From: Halomonas sp.
GTDB lineage: Bacteria > Pseudomonadota > Gammaproteobacteria > Pseudomonadales > Halomonadaceae
Length of the DNA: 7,843 nt
Direction of reading: 5' to 3'
Assembly: GCA_003560175.1 (NCBI GenBank)
Contig: PWIZ01000320.1
Coordinates: 1-7,843 of the forward strand
Shown: positions 1 through 5,677 of the stretch, in pieces
Numbering within the stretch: the first letter of the stretch is position 1
Layout of the letters: each line of letters starts with the position of its first letter
Translations under genes and position numbers: made by a program
The notes under the pieces: generated by a model
The model's database searches: none
Told to the model about the DNA's origin: nothing
What the model saw: the letters and a program-made list of their open reading frames with translations, nothing else

Positions 1-578
1 AGATCACGGGGGACCTCCTCGATGCCCACCGGAAGGAAGTGGGTTCGGCCTGCGTCGGCGTCGCCCACGAAGTGGCGCACCGCGCGAAACTGCCAGAAGA
101 AGCGCGGGGAGGGGTCGATCACCAGCACGAAGGCGGCGCCCGCCCCGGCCATGCGCCAGCCGTGATAGCCGCTGCCCCCGCCCACGTCGAGAACCTTCCT
201 GCCCGCCAGTGGCGCCAGGTGGGGTGCCACGCGCTGCCACTTCCAGTCCGAGCGCCACTCGGTATCGATAGCAATGCCGCCGAGCGAGAAGGGCCCCTTG
301 CGCCAGGGGGCGAGCTGGCGCAGCAGGTTCTCGGCCTGGCGGCGCTGGCTGTCGGTGAGCGCGACCTCGACGCTGACGGTGTCGGTATCCAGGCTCACCC
401 GGCGAGTGTCGGGCAGCGCCGGCAGCTTGGCCACCGCCTTCTCCCAGGCGGGTAGGTCGCCAAAGCGCCGGCGGTCGAGCCCGCGGGCGAGCTGCTCGGG
501 AAGCCGGGCCAGCCAGGCGTCGAGGCCCTGGTCGATGAAGGCGTGGTAAAGGTCGCGGTGGTCGGCGGGAATCGGCAC
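1..578 (-). CDS. cmoB: tRNA U34 carboxymethyltransferase CmoB (N-terminal 192 codons, cut by window edge)
   Basis: CmoB transfers the carboxymethyl group of carboxy-SAM to 5-hydroxyuridine-34 of tRNA, giving cmo5U34; it is a cytosolic tRNA-modifying enzyme. The visible part has the CmoB-specific N-terminal region (1-125) followed by the start of the Rossmann methyltransferase fold. I see APWRKGPFSLGGI at 90-102, DTEWRSDWKW at 105-114, the nucleotide-binding loop LDVGGGSGYHGWRM at 130-143, IDPSP at 154-158 and GIEEVP at 185-190. From memory of E. coli CmoB (323 aa), the carboxy-SAM ligands K91, W105, K110, G130, D152 and I181-E182 correspond to K94, W108, K113, G133, D155 and I186-E187. The second residue after DVG is Gly where E. 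coli has Cys. The start is GTG at 578-576, with GGGAGG 7 nt upstream; an in-frame TTG at 584-582 is too close to that site. It begins 2 bp after the cmoA stop, so the two are co-transcribed. About 130 C-terminal residues lie outside the window. Confidence 0.96.
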   Translation of the reverse strand, partial: MPIPADHRDLYHAFIDQGLDAWLARLPEQLARGLDRRRFGDLPAWEKAVAKLPALPDTRRVSLDTDTVSVEVALTDSQRRQAENLLRQLAPWRKGPFSLGGIAIDTEWRSDWKWQRVAPHLAPLAGRKVLDVGGGSGYHGWRMAGAGAAFVLVIDPSPRFFWQFRAVRHFVGDADAGRTHFLPVGIEEVPRD

Positions 579-580
579 GC

Positions 581-1363
581 TCAAGCCTCCCGGGGCGCCG
601 AGGCGCCGGCGTCCTTGAAGGCAGCGTCCTTGAAGGCCACGAGGGAGGCGAAATTGAGGAGCTGGAACCAGGTATGGGCGCGGGAGAAGCCGGCCCGGTC
701 CAGGCGAGCGTGGTGCTCGACCAGGGTGTCCGGCACCAGCACGTTCTCCAGTGCCGTGCGCTTCTGGCTGATCTCCATGTCGCTGTAGCCGTTGGCACGC
801 TTGAAGTCGTGGTAGCGCTCTACCAGCCAGGCGTTCTCTTCCTCGTCCTCGGCGCGGATCTTCTCGGAGAGCACCAGCACGCCGCCGGGCTCCAGGGCGG
901 CGAACAGGCGCTCGATAACGGCCTCCCGATCCGCCGGGGGCAGGAACTGCAGGGTGAAGTTGAGCACGATCATGCCGGCGGGTTCATAGTCCAGGGTGCG
1001 GATGTCTCCCTCGATGACCTGGATGGCATGGCCTGGGCATTCGGCGGCCAGCGTCTCCCGCGCCCGGGCCACCATGGCCGGGGAGAGGTCGACACCGACG
1101 TAGCGGAAGGCCTCCGACGGGAGCTGGCCGGCCAGTGACAGGCCGCCGGCCCCCAGCGAGCAGCCCAGGTCGTAGACCCGGGCCCCGTGGCGCAGGTGTC
1201 GGCGGGCAATCAGTCCCAGCATGCCCAGTATCTGTCCGTAGCCCGGCACCGAGCGGCGAATCATGTCGGGAAAACAGGCGACGACCCGCTCATCGAATGA
1301 GAAGCGCGCCACTCGGTCCAGGGGTGTCGAAAAGATCGCGTCACGGTAAGATGCATCACTCAT
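581..1363 (-). CDS. cmoA: Carboxy-S-adenosyl-L-methionine synthase CmoA
   Basis: CmoA converts SAM and prephenate to carboxy-SAM and phenylpyruvate, supplying CmoB for cmo5U34 formation. The 260-aa product is close to the family length (E. coli 247). It has the CmoA opening [22 protein letters not shown] (21-42), the SAM loop DLGCSLGAG (65-73), VDLSPAM (91-97), EGDIR (118-122), LNFTLQFL (134-141), [10 protein letters not shown] (185-194) and [11 protein letters not shown] (199-209). Y42, N135 and R202 match the E. coli ligand residues Y39, N132 and R199 as I recall them. The ATG at 1363 gives an N-terminus 3 residues longer than E. coli. No Shine-Dalgarno is evident before it. The C-terminal tail (243-260) is longer than usual and contains a tandem [10 protein letters not shown]. 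The gene is divergent from pgi and lies 2 bp upstream of cmoB. Confidence 0.98.
   Translation of the reverse strand: MSDASYRDAIFSTPLDRVARFSFDERVVACFPDMIRRSVPGYGQILGMLGLIARRHLRHGARVYDLGCSLGAGGLSLAGQLPSEAFRYVGVDLSPAMVARARETLAAECPGHAIQVIEGDIRTLDYEPAGMIVLNFTLQFLPPADREAVIERLFAALEPGGVLVLSEKIRAEDEEENAWLVERYHDFKRANGYSDMEISQKRTALENVLVPDTLVEHHARLDRAGFSRAHTWFQLLNFASLVAFKDAAFKDAGASAPREA
586..591 (-). promoter_or_regulatory. Shine-Dalgarno site of cmoB
   Basis: Read on the minus strand this is GGGAGG, 7 nt before the GTG at 578-576. It lies inside the last codons of cmoA. It decides the GTG start over the nearby in-frame TTG and implies translation of cmoB by ribosomes finishing cmoA or loading at the junction. 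Confidence 0.75.
609..638. repeat. 15-bp direct tandem repeat, two copies, within the cmoA 3' end
   Basis: Two consecutive 15-bp units at 609-623 and 624-638 share 14 of 15 bases (plus-strand unit gcgtccttgaaggca, second copy ending in c). The unit length is a multiple of three, so the frame is kept and the CmoA tail reads AFKDA twice. This looks like a recent in-frame slippage duplication in a poorly constrained tail. Confidence 0.85.
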
Positions 1364-1393
1364 GATTAGGCCAGAAATGCGGGAACGGGCGCC

Positions 1394-1399
1394 ATTCTA
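1394..1399 (-). promoter_or_regulatory. Candidate -10 box of the cmoAB promoter
   Basis: On the minus strand the hexamer is TAGAAT, matching the sigma-70 consensus TATAAT at 4 of 6 positions and preceded by a G run. A start about 7 nt downstream would fall near 1386 and give a leader of roughly 23 nt before the cmoA ATG. I find no good -35 hexamer at 16-18 bp upstream of it, so the call rests on the -10 and its position alone. Confidence 0.45.
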
Positions 1400-1434
1400 C
1401 CCGCGCCGCCATGACCCTGCACCCGCCGGGTTTC

Positions 1435-1441
1435 AAGGAGG
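1435..1441 (+). promoter_or_regulatory. Shine-Dalgarno site of pgi
   Basis: AAGGAGG lies 5 nt before the ATG at 1447. It selects this start over the in-frame ATG at 1411, which has no such site and would add 12 residues without family support. Confidence 0.85.
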
Positions 1442-1446
1442 AAAGG

Positions 1447-3117
1447 ATGATCGATCAGAGCGACGCCTGGCGTGGGCTCGAGGCCCACGCCCAGGCACTG
1501 GGCCACCGCCACCTGCGAGAACTGTTTACCGATGAGTCGGATCGCCAGGCGCGCTTCACCCGCCGCGCCGCCGGCCTGACCGTGGATCTCTCCAAGCAGC
1601 GCTGTTCCGACGAGACCCTGGCGCACCTGCTGGCGCTGGCCGAGCAGGCGGACGTGGCCGGGGCGATTCAACGGCTGCTGGGCGGTGAGCGTGTCAACCT
1701 CAGCGAGGACCGCCCGGCGCTGCATACGGCCCTGCGCCTGCCGGAGGGCGCCTCCCTGGTGGTGGAAGGCGAGGATGTGGTGCCCGGCGTTCACCGCACC
1801 CTCGATCACATGGAGGCCATGGTCGAACGCTTCCACAGCGGCCAGTGGCGCGGTGCCACCGGCAAGGCCATCCGCCATGTGGTCAACCTCGGCGTTGGCG
1901 GCTCGGACCTGGGGCCGCTGATGGTGGCCCACGCCCTGGCCGACTATCGGCTGCGCGACGTGCATCGCGTGGAGGTCCACTTTGCCTCCACCATGGACGG
2001 CTCCCAGCTGGCCGACTGCCTGGCACGCCTCGACCCCGAGGCCACGCTCTTCGTGCTGTCGTCGAAGTCTTTCACCACCATCGATACGCTCTCCAATGCC
2101 CGCACCGCCCGGGACTGGCTGATGGCACGCCTGGGTGGTGAAGAGGGCGTCGACACCGAGCTGGTGATGCGCCAGCACTTCATCGGCGTCTCGGCCAGCC
2201 CCGAGAAGATGGCCGAGTGGGGCATTGCGCCCGCTCACCAGCTCGAGTTCTGGGAGTGGGTCGGCGGTCGTTACTCGCTGTGGGGTGGCATCGGCCTGCC
2301 CATCGCCCTGGTGGTCGGCATGCGGCGCTTCCGGGAGCTGCTGGCCGGGGCCCACGCCATGGACGAGCACTTTCGCACCGCCGCACTGGCCGATAATCTG
2401 CCGGTGATGCTGGCCCTGGCCGGGATCTGGAATGTCAATTTCCTGGACATTCGCGCCCACTCCATCCTGCCCTATGATGGTCGCCTGGAGTATTTTGCCG
2501 CCTACCTCGAGCAGCTCGAGATGGAGTCCAATGGCAAGTCGGTGACGGCCCAGGGGCGTGAGGTGGGCTACTCCACCTGTCCGGTGCTGTGGGGCCAGCT
2601 CGGGCCCAACGCCCAGCACGCCTTCTATCAGCTGCTGCATCAGGGGACCCAGGCGGTGGAGTGCGACTTCATCGCCCCCCTGCGGCGCTACGACGAGGTG
2701 GAGAACGAGGCAACCCGCCAGCATCTCAAGGGCCAGCATCGCCTGACCCTGGCCAACTGCTTCGCCCAGTCGCGGCTGCTGGCGCTGGGCGACGATGCCA
2801 TCGATGAGCCTGGCGAGCGCCCCAGGCACAAGCGATATCGCGGCAACCAGCCCTCCACCACCCTGCTGCTGGACGAGCTGACGCCGTCTACCCTGGGCGC
2901 ACTGATCGCCCTCTACGAGCACAAGGTGTTCGTGCAGGCGACGATCTGGGGGATCAACCCCTTCGATCAGTGGGGGGTGGAGCTGGGCAAGCAGATCGCC
3001 GGCGAGACCCAGCGTATCCTCGAAAGCCGCGAGGGCCTGGAGGCCATGGACGCCTCTACCCGGGCGCTGATCGAGGCGGCGTGGGCGGCGGAAGCGAACG
3101 GCAAGGCCTCCACGTGA
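1447..3117 (+). CDS. pgi: Glucose-6-phosphate isomerase
   Basis: Pgi interconverts glucose-6-phosphate and fructose-6-phosphate in the cytosol, linking glycolysis or Entner-Doudoroff flux with gluconeogenesis and the pentose phosphate pathway. The product is 556 aa (E. coli 549). It carries two SIS-type sugar-phosphate regions: LGVGGSDLGPL (148-158) and LSSKSFTTIDT (204-214) in the first, and the signature WVGGRYSLWGGIGLP (271-285) leading to the second. EMESNGK (358-364) holds catalytic E360, WGQLGPNAQHAFYQLLHQG (382-400) holds H391, and the C-terminal block NPFDQWGVELGKQ (504-516) holds K515. No key residue is missing. The ATG at 1447 was chosen for its strong ribosome site. It is divergent from cmoA, and yqiA follows after 28 bp with no terminator between. 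I could not find a convincing sigma-70 promoter; TAAGAT at 1347-1352 is a weak option without a -35. Confidence 0.98.
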   Translation: MIDQSDAWRGLEAHAQALGHRHLRELFTDESDRQARFTRRAAGLTVDLSKQRCSDETLAHLLALAEQADVAGAIQRLLGGERVNLSEDRPALHTALRLPEGASLVVEGEDVVPGVHRTLDHMEAMVERFHSGQWRGATGKAIRHVVNLGVGGSDLGPLMVAHALADYRLRDVHRVEVHFASTMDGSQLADCLARLDPEATLFVLSSKSFTTIDTLSNARTARDWLMARLGGEEGVDTELVMRQHFIGVSASPEKMAEWGIAPAHQLEFWEWVGGRYSLWGGIGLPIALVVGMRRFRELLAGAHAMDEHFRTAALADNLPVMLALAGIWNVNFLDIRAHSILPYDGRLEYFAAYLEQLEMESNGKSVTAQGREVGYSTCPVLWGQLGPNAQHAFYQLLHQGTQAVECDFIAPLRRYDEVENEATRQHLKGQHRLTLANCFAQSRLLALGDDAIDEPGERPRHKRYRGNQPSTTLLLDELTPSTLGALIALYEHKVFVQATIWGINPFDQWGVELGKQIAGETQRILESREGLEAMDASTRALIEAAWAAEANGKAST

Positions 3118-3122
3118 TACTG

Positions 3123-3136
3123 GCTGTTCGTACAGC
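3123..3136. repeat. Short inverted repeat in the pgi-yqiA gap
   Basis: GCTGT-tcgt-ACAGC has perfect 5-bp arms around a 4-nt centre. It is followed directly by an overlapping 8-bp palindrome GCAATTGC at 3135-3142. No T tract follows, so it is not a typical intrinsic terminator. It could be an operator half-site pair or chance. Confidence 0.4.
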
Positions 3137-3144
3137 AATTGCGC

Positions 3145-3150
3145 TATGCT
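3145..3150 (+). promoter_or_regulatory. Candidate -10 box for yqiA-parE-parC
   Basis: TATGCT matches TATAAT at 4 of 6 positions and sits 27 nt beyond the pgi stop. No clear -35 is present at 16-18 bp spacing. It overlaps the first ATG of yqiA at 3146; if it is a real promoter, the transcript would begin near 3157 and translation would have to start downstream, for example at GTG 3167. Confidence 0.3.
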
Positions 3151-3793
3151 GAGGCCCGACTGCCGGGTGAAGCCGGCCAGCGGGGTGCTCTACCTGCACG
3201 GCTTCAACAGCGGCGTCGATTCACCCAAGGCGGTATGGGTGCGTGAGGCCTGTGCTCATCTGGGCCTGGCCTGCGAGACCCCCCAGCTGCCCCATCGCCC
3301 GGCCGAGGCACTGGCGATGGCCGAGTCGCGGCTCGCCGAGCTCGGCTCCGCGCCGCTGCTGGCGGGCAGCTCCATGGGGGGCTTTCTGGCCACCTGCCTG
3401 GCCGAGCGGCACGGCCTGCGCGCCGCTCTGATCAATCCGGCGGTGGCTCCGGCGCGGCTGGTAAGCGACTGGGTCGACGAGGTCTTCGTCAACGCCACCA
3501 CCGGCGAACGCTTCACGGTGGGGCCGACGCACCTGGCCGAACTCGCGGCGCTGACGCCGACGAGGGTGACCGCGCCGGAGCGCTATCTGCTGCTGCTGGG
3601 GACCGCCGACGAGGTGCTGGACCCGGCGGATGCCTTCGCCTTTTACCGCGGTGCCCGCACCCTGCTTCACCCGGAAGCCGACCACGGCTTCGTGGCGCTG
3701 GTCGGACACCTGTCGGCACTGCTGGCCCATGGCGGCCACGCCCTGCCGCCGGCCTGGCGGCCCCGACCACACAAGGAACCGGACGACTCATGA
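3146..3793 (+). CDS. yqiA: YqiA-family alpha/beta-hydrolase (esterase)
   Basis: A small cytosolic serine esterase of the YqiA (UPF0227) family; E. coli YqiA (193 aa) has general esterase activity but its physiological substrate is, to my knowledge, unsettled. The product as given is 215 aa. VLYLHGFNSG (14-23) supplies the first strand and oxyanion region. The nucleophile elbow is GSSMGG (74-79) with S76; the acid is probably D155 in GTADEVLD (152-159), and the histidine is H180 in EADHGFVAL (177-185). No signal peptide or membrane segment is seen. The start is uncertain: ATG 3146 has no ribosome site, whereas GTG 3167 would give 208 aa, starts nearer to the LYLHGF block as in E. coli, and has GAGG 12 nt upstream. 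The C-terminal tail (about 199-215) is proline- and arginine-rich. The stop overlaps the parE start by 4 bp (ATGA), which suggests translational coupling. The yqiA-parE adjacency is shared with E. coli. Confidence 0.92.
   Translation: MLRPDCRVKPASGVLYLHGFNSGVDSPKAVWVREACAHLGLACETPQLPHRPAEALAMAESRLAELGSAPLLAGSSMGGFLATCLAERHGLRAALINPAVAPARLVSDWVDEVFVNATTGERFTVGPTHLAELAALTPTRVTAPERYLLLLGTADEVLDPADAFAFYRGARTLLHPEADHGFVALVGHLSALLAHGGHALPPAWRPRPHKEPDDS
3773..3777 (+). promoter_or_regulatory. Weak Shine-Dalgarno site of parE
   Basis: AAGGA lies 12 nt before the parE ATG at 3790, a longer spacing than optimal. Together with the ATGA overlap this favours coupling of parE translation to that of yqiA. 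Confidence 0.45.
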
Positions 3794-5670
3794 CGCAATA
3801 CAGTGCCAGTTCGATCGAGGTGCTTTCCGGCCTGGAGCCGGTGCGCAAGCGCCCGGGCATGTATACCGACACCAGCCGCCCCAACCATCTGATCCAGGAG
3901 GTGGTCGACAACAGCGTCGACGAGGCGCTGGCCGGCCATGCCAGCCGGGTCAGCGTGCGGCTGTTCGAGGATGGCGGCATCGAGGTCGCCGACGACGGTC
4001 GCGGCATGCCCATCGATATCCACCCGGAGCACGGCGTCTCCGGGGTGGAGCTGATCCTTACCCGGCTGCACGCCGGCGGCAAGTTCTCCAATGTCAGCTA
4101 CAAGTTCTCCGGGGGCCTGCATGGCGTCGGCGTCTCGGTGGTCAATGCGCTCTCCAAGCGACTCGAAGTGGAGGTGCTGCGCGACGGCAACCGCTACACC
4201 GTCGCCTTCGAGCACGGCGAACCGGTCTCCAAGTTGTCGGTGATCGGCAGCGTGGGCAAGCGCACCACCGGCACCATCCTGCGCTTCTGGCCCGAGACGA
4301 GCTACTTCGACAGTCCGCGTCTGGCGGTAGGCCGGTTGAAGCATCTACTGCGTGCCAAGGCGGTGCTCTGCCCGGGGCTCAAGGTCACCCTGATGGAGGC
4401 CGATGGCACCGAGAGCGAGTGGCAGTACGAGGATGGCCTGCGCGACTACCTGGCCCAGGCCACCGACGGCTACGACGTGCTTCCCCAGTCCCCCTTCATC
4501 GGCCACTTTGCCGATGAAGAGCACGGCGTGGACTGGGCGATCCAGTGGCTACCCGAGGGCGGCGAGCCTCTGCTGGAGAGCTACGTCAATCTGATTCCCA
4601 CGCCCCAGGGTGGTACCCATGTCAACGGCCTGCGCGCCGGCCTGCTCGAGGCCCTGCGCGAGTTCTGCGAGTACCGAAGCCTCCTGCCACGGGGGGTGAA
4701 GCTCACCGCCGAGGACCTCTGGGAGCGAGTCTCCTACGTGCTCTCGGTGAAGATGCTCGATCCCCAATTTGCCGGTCAGACCAAGGAGCGACTCTCCTCG
4801 CGCACCGTGGCGGGCTTCGTCTCCGGGGTGGTCAAGGACGCCTTCTCGCTGTGGCTCAACCACCACGTGGACCAGGCCGAGGCCCTGGCCGAGCTGGTGA
4901 TCAACGCCGCCCAGCGTCGCCAGAAGAGTGCCAAGAAGGTGGCGCGCAAGAGGGTCACCTCGGGCCCGGCGCTGCCCGGCAAGCTGGCCGACTGCTCCGG
5001 CCAGGATCCGGCCCTGAGCGAGCTGTTTCTGGTGGAGGGCGACTCCGCCGGCGGCAGCGCCAAGCAGGCCCGCAACCGCGAGAGCCAGGCGATCCTGCCG
5101 CTGCGCGGCAAGATACTGAACACCTGGGAGGTGGAGTCCCACGACATCTACGGCTCTCAGGAGGTCCACGATATTGCCGTCGCCGTGGGCATGGATCCGG
5201 TCAGCGACGACCTCACCAAGCTGCGCTATCACAAGATCTGCATCCTCGCCGATGCCGACTCCGACGGCCTACATATCGCCACCCTGCTCTGCGCGCTCTT
5301 CATGCGTCACTTTCCGGCGCTGGTGGATGCCGGCCACGTCTATGTGGCCATGCCGCCGCTCTACCGCATCGACCTGGGCAAGGAGGTGCACTATGCCCTG
5401 GACGAGAGCGAGAAGGCGTCGATCCTGCGCAAGCTGGAGGGCAAGCGTGGCACCGTGAACGTGCAGCGCTTCAAGGGCCTGGGCGAAATGAGCCCGCTGC
5501 AGCTGCGCGAGACCACCATGGCGGTGGAGACCCGTCGCCTGGTGCAGCTGACCCGCGAAGTGGGCGACGGCACCATGGAGATGATGGACATGCTGCTGGC
5601 CAAGAAGCGTGCCCCCGACCGCAAGAGCTGGCTGGAAGACTACGGCAACCTCGCTGACATAGAGGTCTGA
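3790..5670 (+). CDS. parE: DNA topoisomerase IV subunit B (ATPase subunit)
   Basis: ParE is the ATPase subunit of topoisomerase IV (ParC2ParE2), which decatenates daughter chromosomes. At 626 aa it is nearly the length of E. coli ParE (630). Order of domains: GHKL ATPase with [10 protein letters not shown] (40-49; Mg-binding N41), DDGRGMP (68-74) and the ATP lid GGLHGVG (108-114); transducer with QTKERLSSR (330-338), where K332 should contact the ATP gamma-phosphate; a basic linker (376-388); then the TOPRIM domain with [11 protein letters not shown] (414-424; E416), PLRGKILN (437-444) and ADADSDG (487-493; D488, D490). QRFKGLGEM (559-567) and the C-terminal block MDMLLAKKR (599-607) follow. 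The DADSD form and absence of the GyrB-type TOPRIM insert identify it as ParE, not GyrB. It overlaps yqiA by 4 bp, and parC begins 7 bp after its stop. All key residues are intact. Confidence 0.98.
   Translation: MTQYSASSIEVLSGLEPVRKRPGMYTDTSRPNHLIQEVVDNSVDEALAGHASRVSVRLFEDGGIEVADDGRGMPIDIHPEHGVSGVELILTRLHAGGKFSNVSYKFSGGLHGVGVSVVNALSKRLEVEVLRDGNRYTVAFEHGEPVSKLSVIGSVGKRTTGTILRFWPETSYFDSPRLAVGRLKHLLRAKAVLCPGLKVTLMEADGTESEWQYEDGLRDYLAQATDGYDVLPQSPFIGHFADEEHGVDWAIQWLPEGGEPLLESYVNLIPTPQGGTHVNGLRAGLLEALREFCEYRSLLPRGVKLTAEDLWERVSYVLSVKMLDPQFAGQTKERLSSRTVAGFVSGVVKDAFSLWLNHHVDQAEALAELVINAAQRRQKSAKKVARKRVTSGPALPGKLADCSGQDPALSELFLVEGDSAGGSAKQARNRESQAILPLRGKILNTWEVESHDIYGSQEVHDIAVAVGMDPVSDDLTKLRYHKICILADADSDGLHIATLLCALFMRHFPALVDAGHVYVAMPPLYRIDLGKEVHYALDESEKASILRKLEGKRGTVNVQRFKGLGEMSPLQLRETTMAVETRRLVQLTREVGDGTMEMMDMLLAKKRAPDRKSWLEDYGNLADIEV
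5661..5665 (+). promoter_or_regulatory. Shine-Dalgarno site of parC
   Basis: AGAGG in the last codons of parE lies 12 nt before ATG 5678 and 18 nt before the second in-frame ATG at 5684. This weakly favours the first ATG. Confidence 0.45.
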
Positions 5671-5677
5671 TCCCCTT

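Noticed and set aside
4..798. 264-codon minus-strand open frame across the cmoA-cmoB junction
   Set aside because: It is a shadow frame. The correct frames give clear CmoA and CmoB motifs, and CmoB begins at the GTG at 578.
1347..1352. TAAGAT as a -10 box for pgi
   Set aside because: There is no recognisable -35 at suitable spacing and it lies in cmoA coding sequence; too weak to list as a feature.
1411..1446. ATG at 1411 as an upstream start for pgi
   Set aside because: It lacks a ribosome site and would translate the AAGGAGG sequence itself; the ATG at 1447 fits the family N-terminus.
2506..2520. Palindrome CTCGAG-CAG-CTCGAG in pgi
   Set aside because: It encodes the conserved Leu-Glu-Gln-Leu-Glu just before the ESNGK active-site block and is explained by codon choice.
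3123..3136. LexA/SOS box
   Set aside because: CTGT and ACAG are 4 nt apart rather than the 8 nt of gammaproteobacterial LexA sites.
1366..3138. 590-codon open frame on the minus strand covering pgi
   Set aside because: It is aligned codon-for-codon with pgi and stays open only because pgi lacks UUA, CUA and UCA codons. Its translation is low-complexity-like (Gln, Gly, His, Leu, Ala rich) and shows no family features, while pgi is unambiguous.
3123..3145. Intrinsic terminator after pgi
   Set aside because: The inverted repeat has only 5-bp arms and is not followed by a T tract.
4545..5657. 370-codon plus-strand open frame within parE
   Set aside because: It is an out-of-frame shadow of parE with Arg/Gly/Ala/Pro-rich translation typical of GC-rich alternative frames, and has no recognisable domain.
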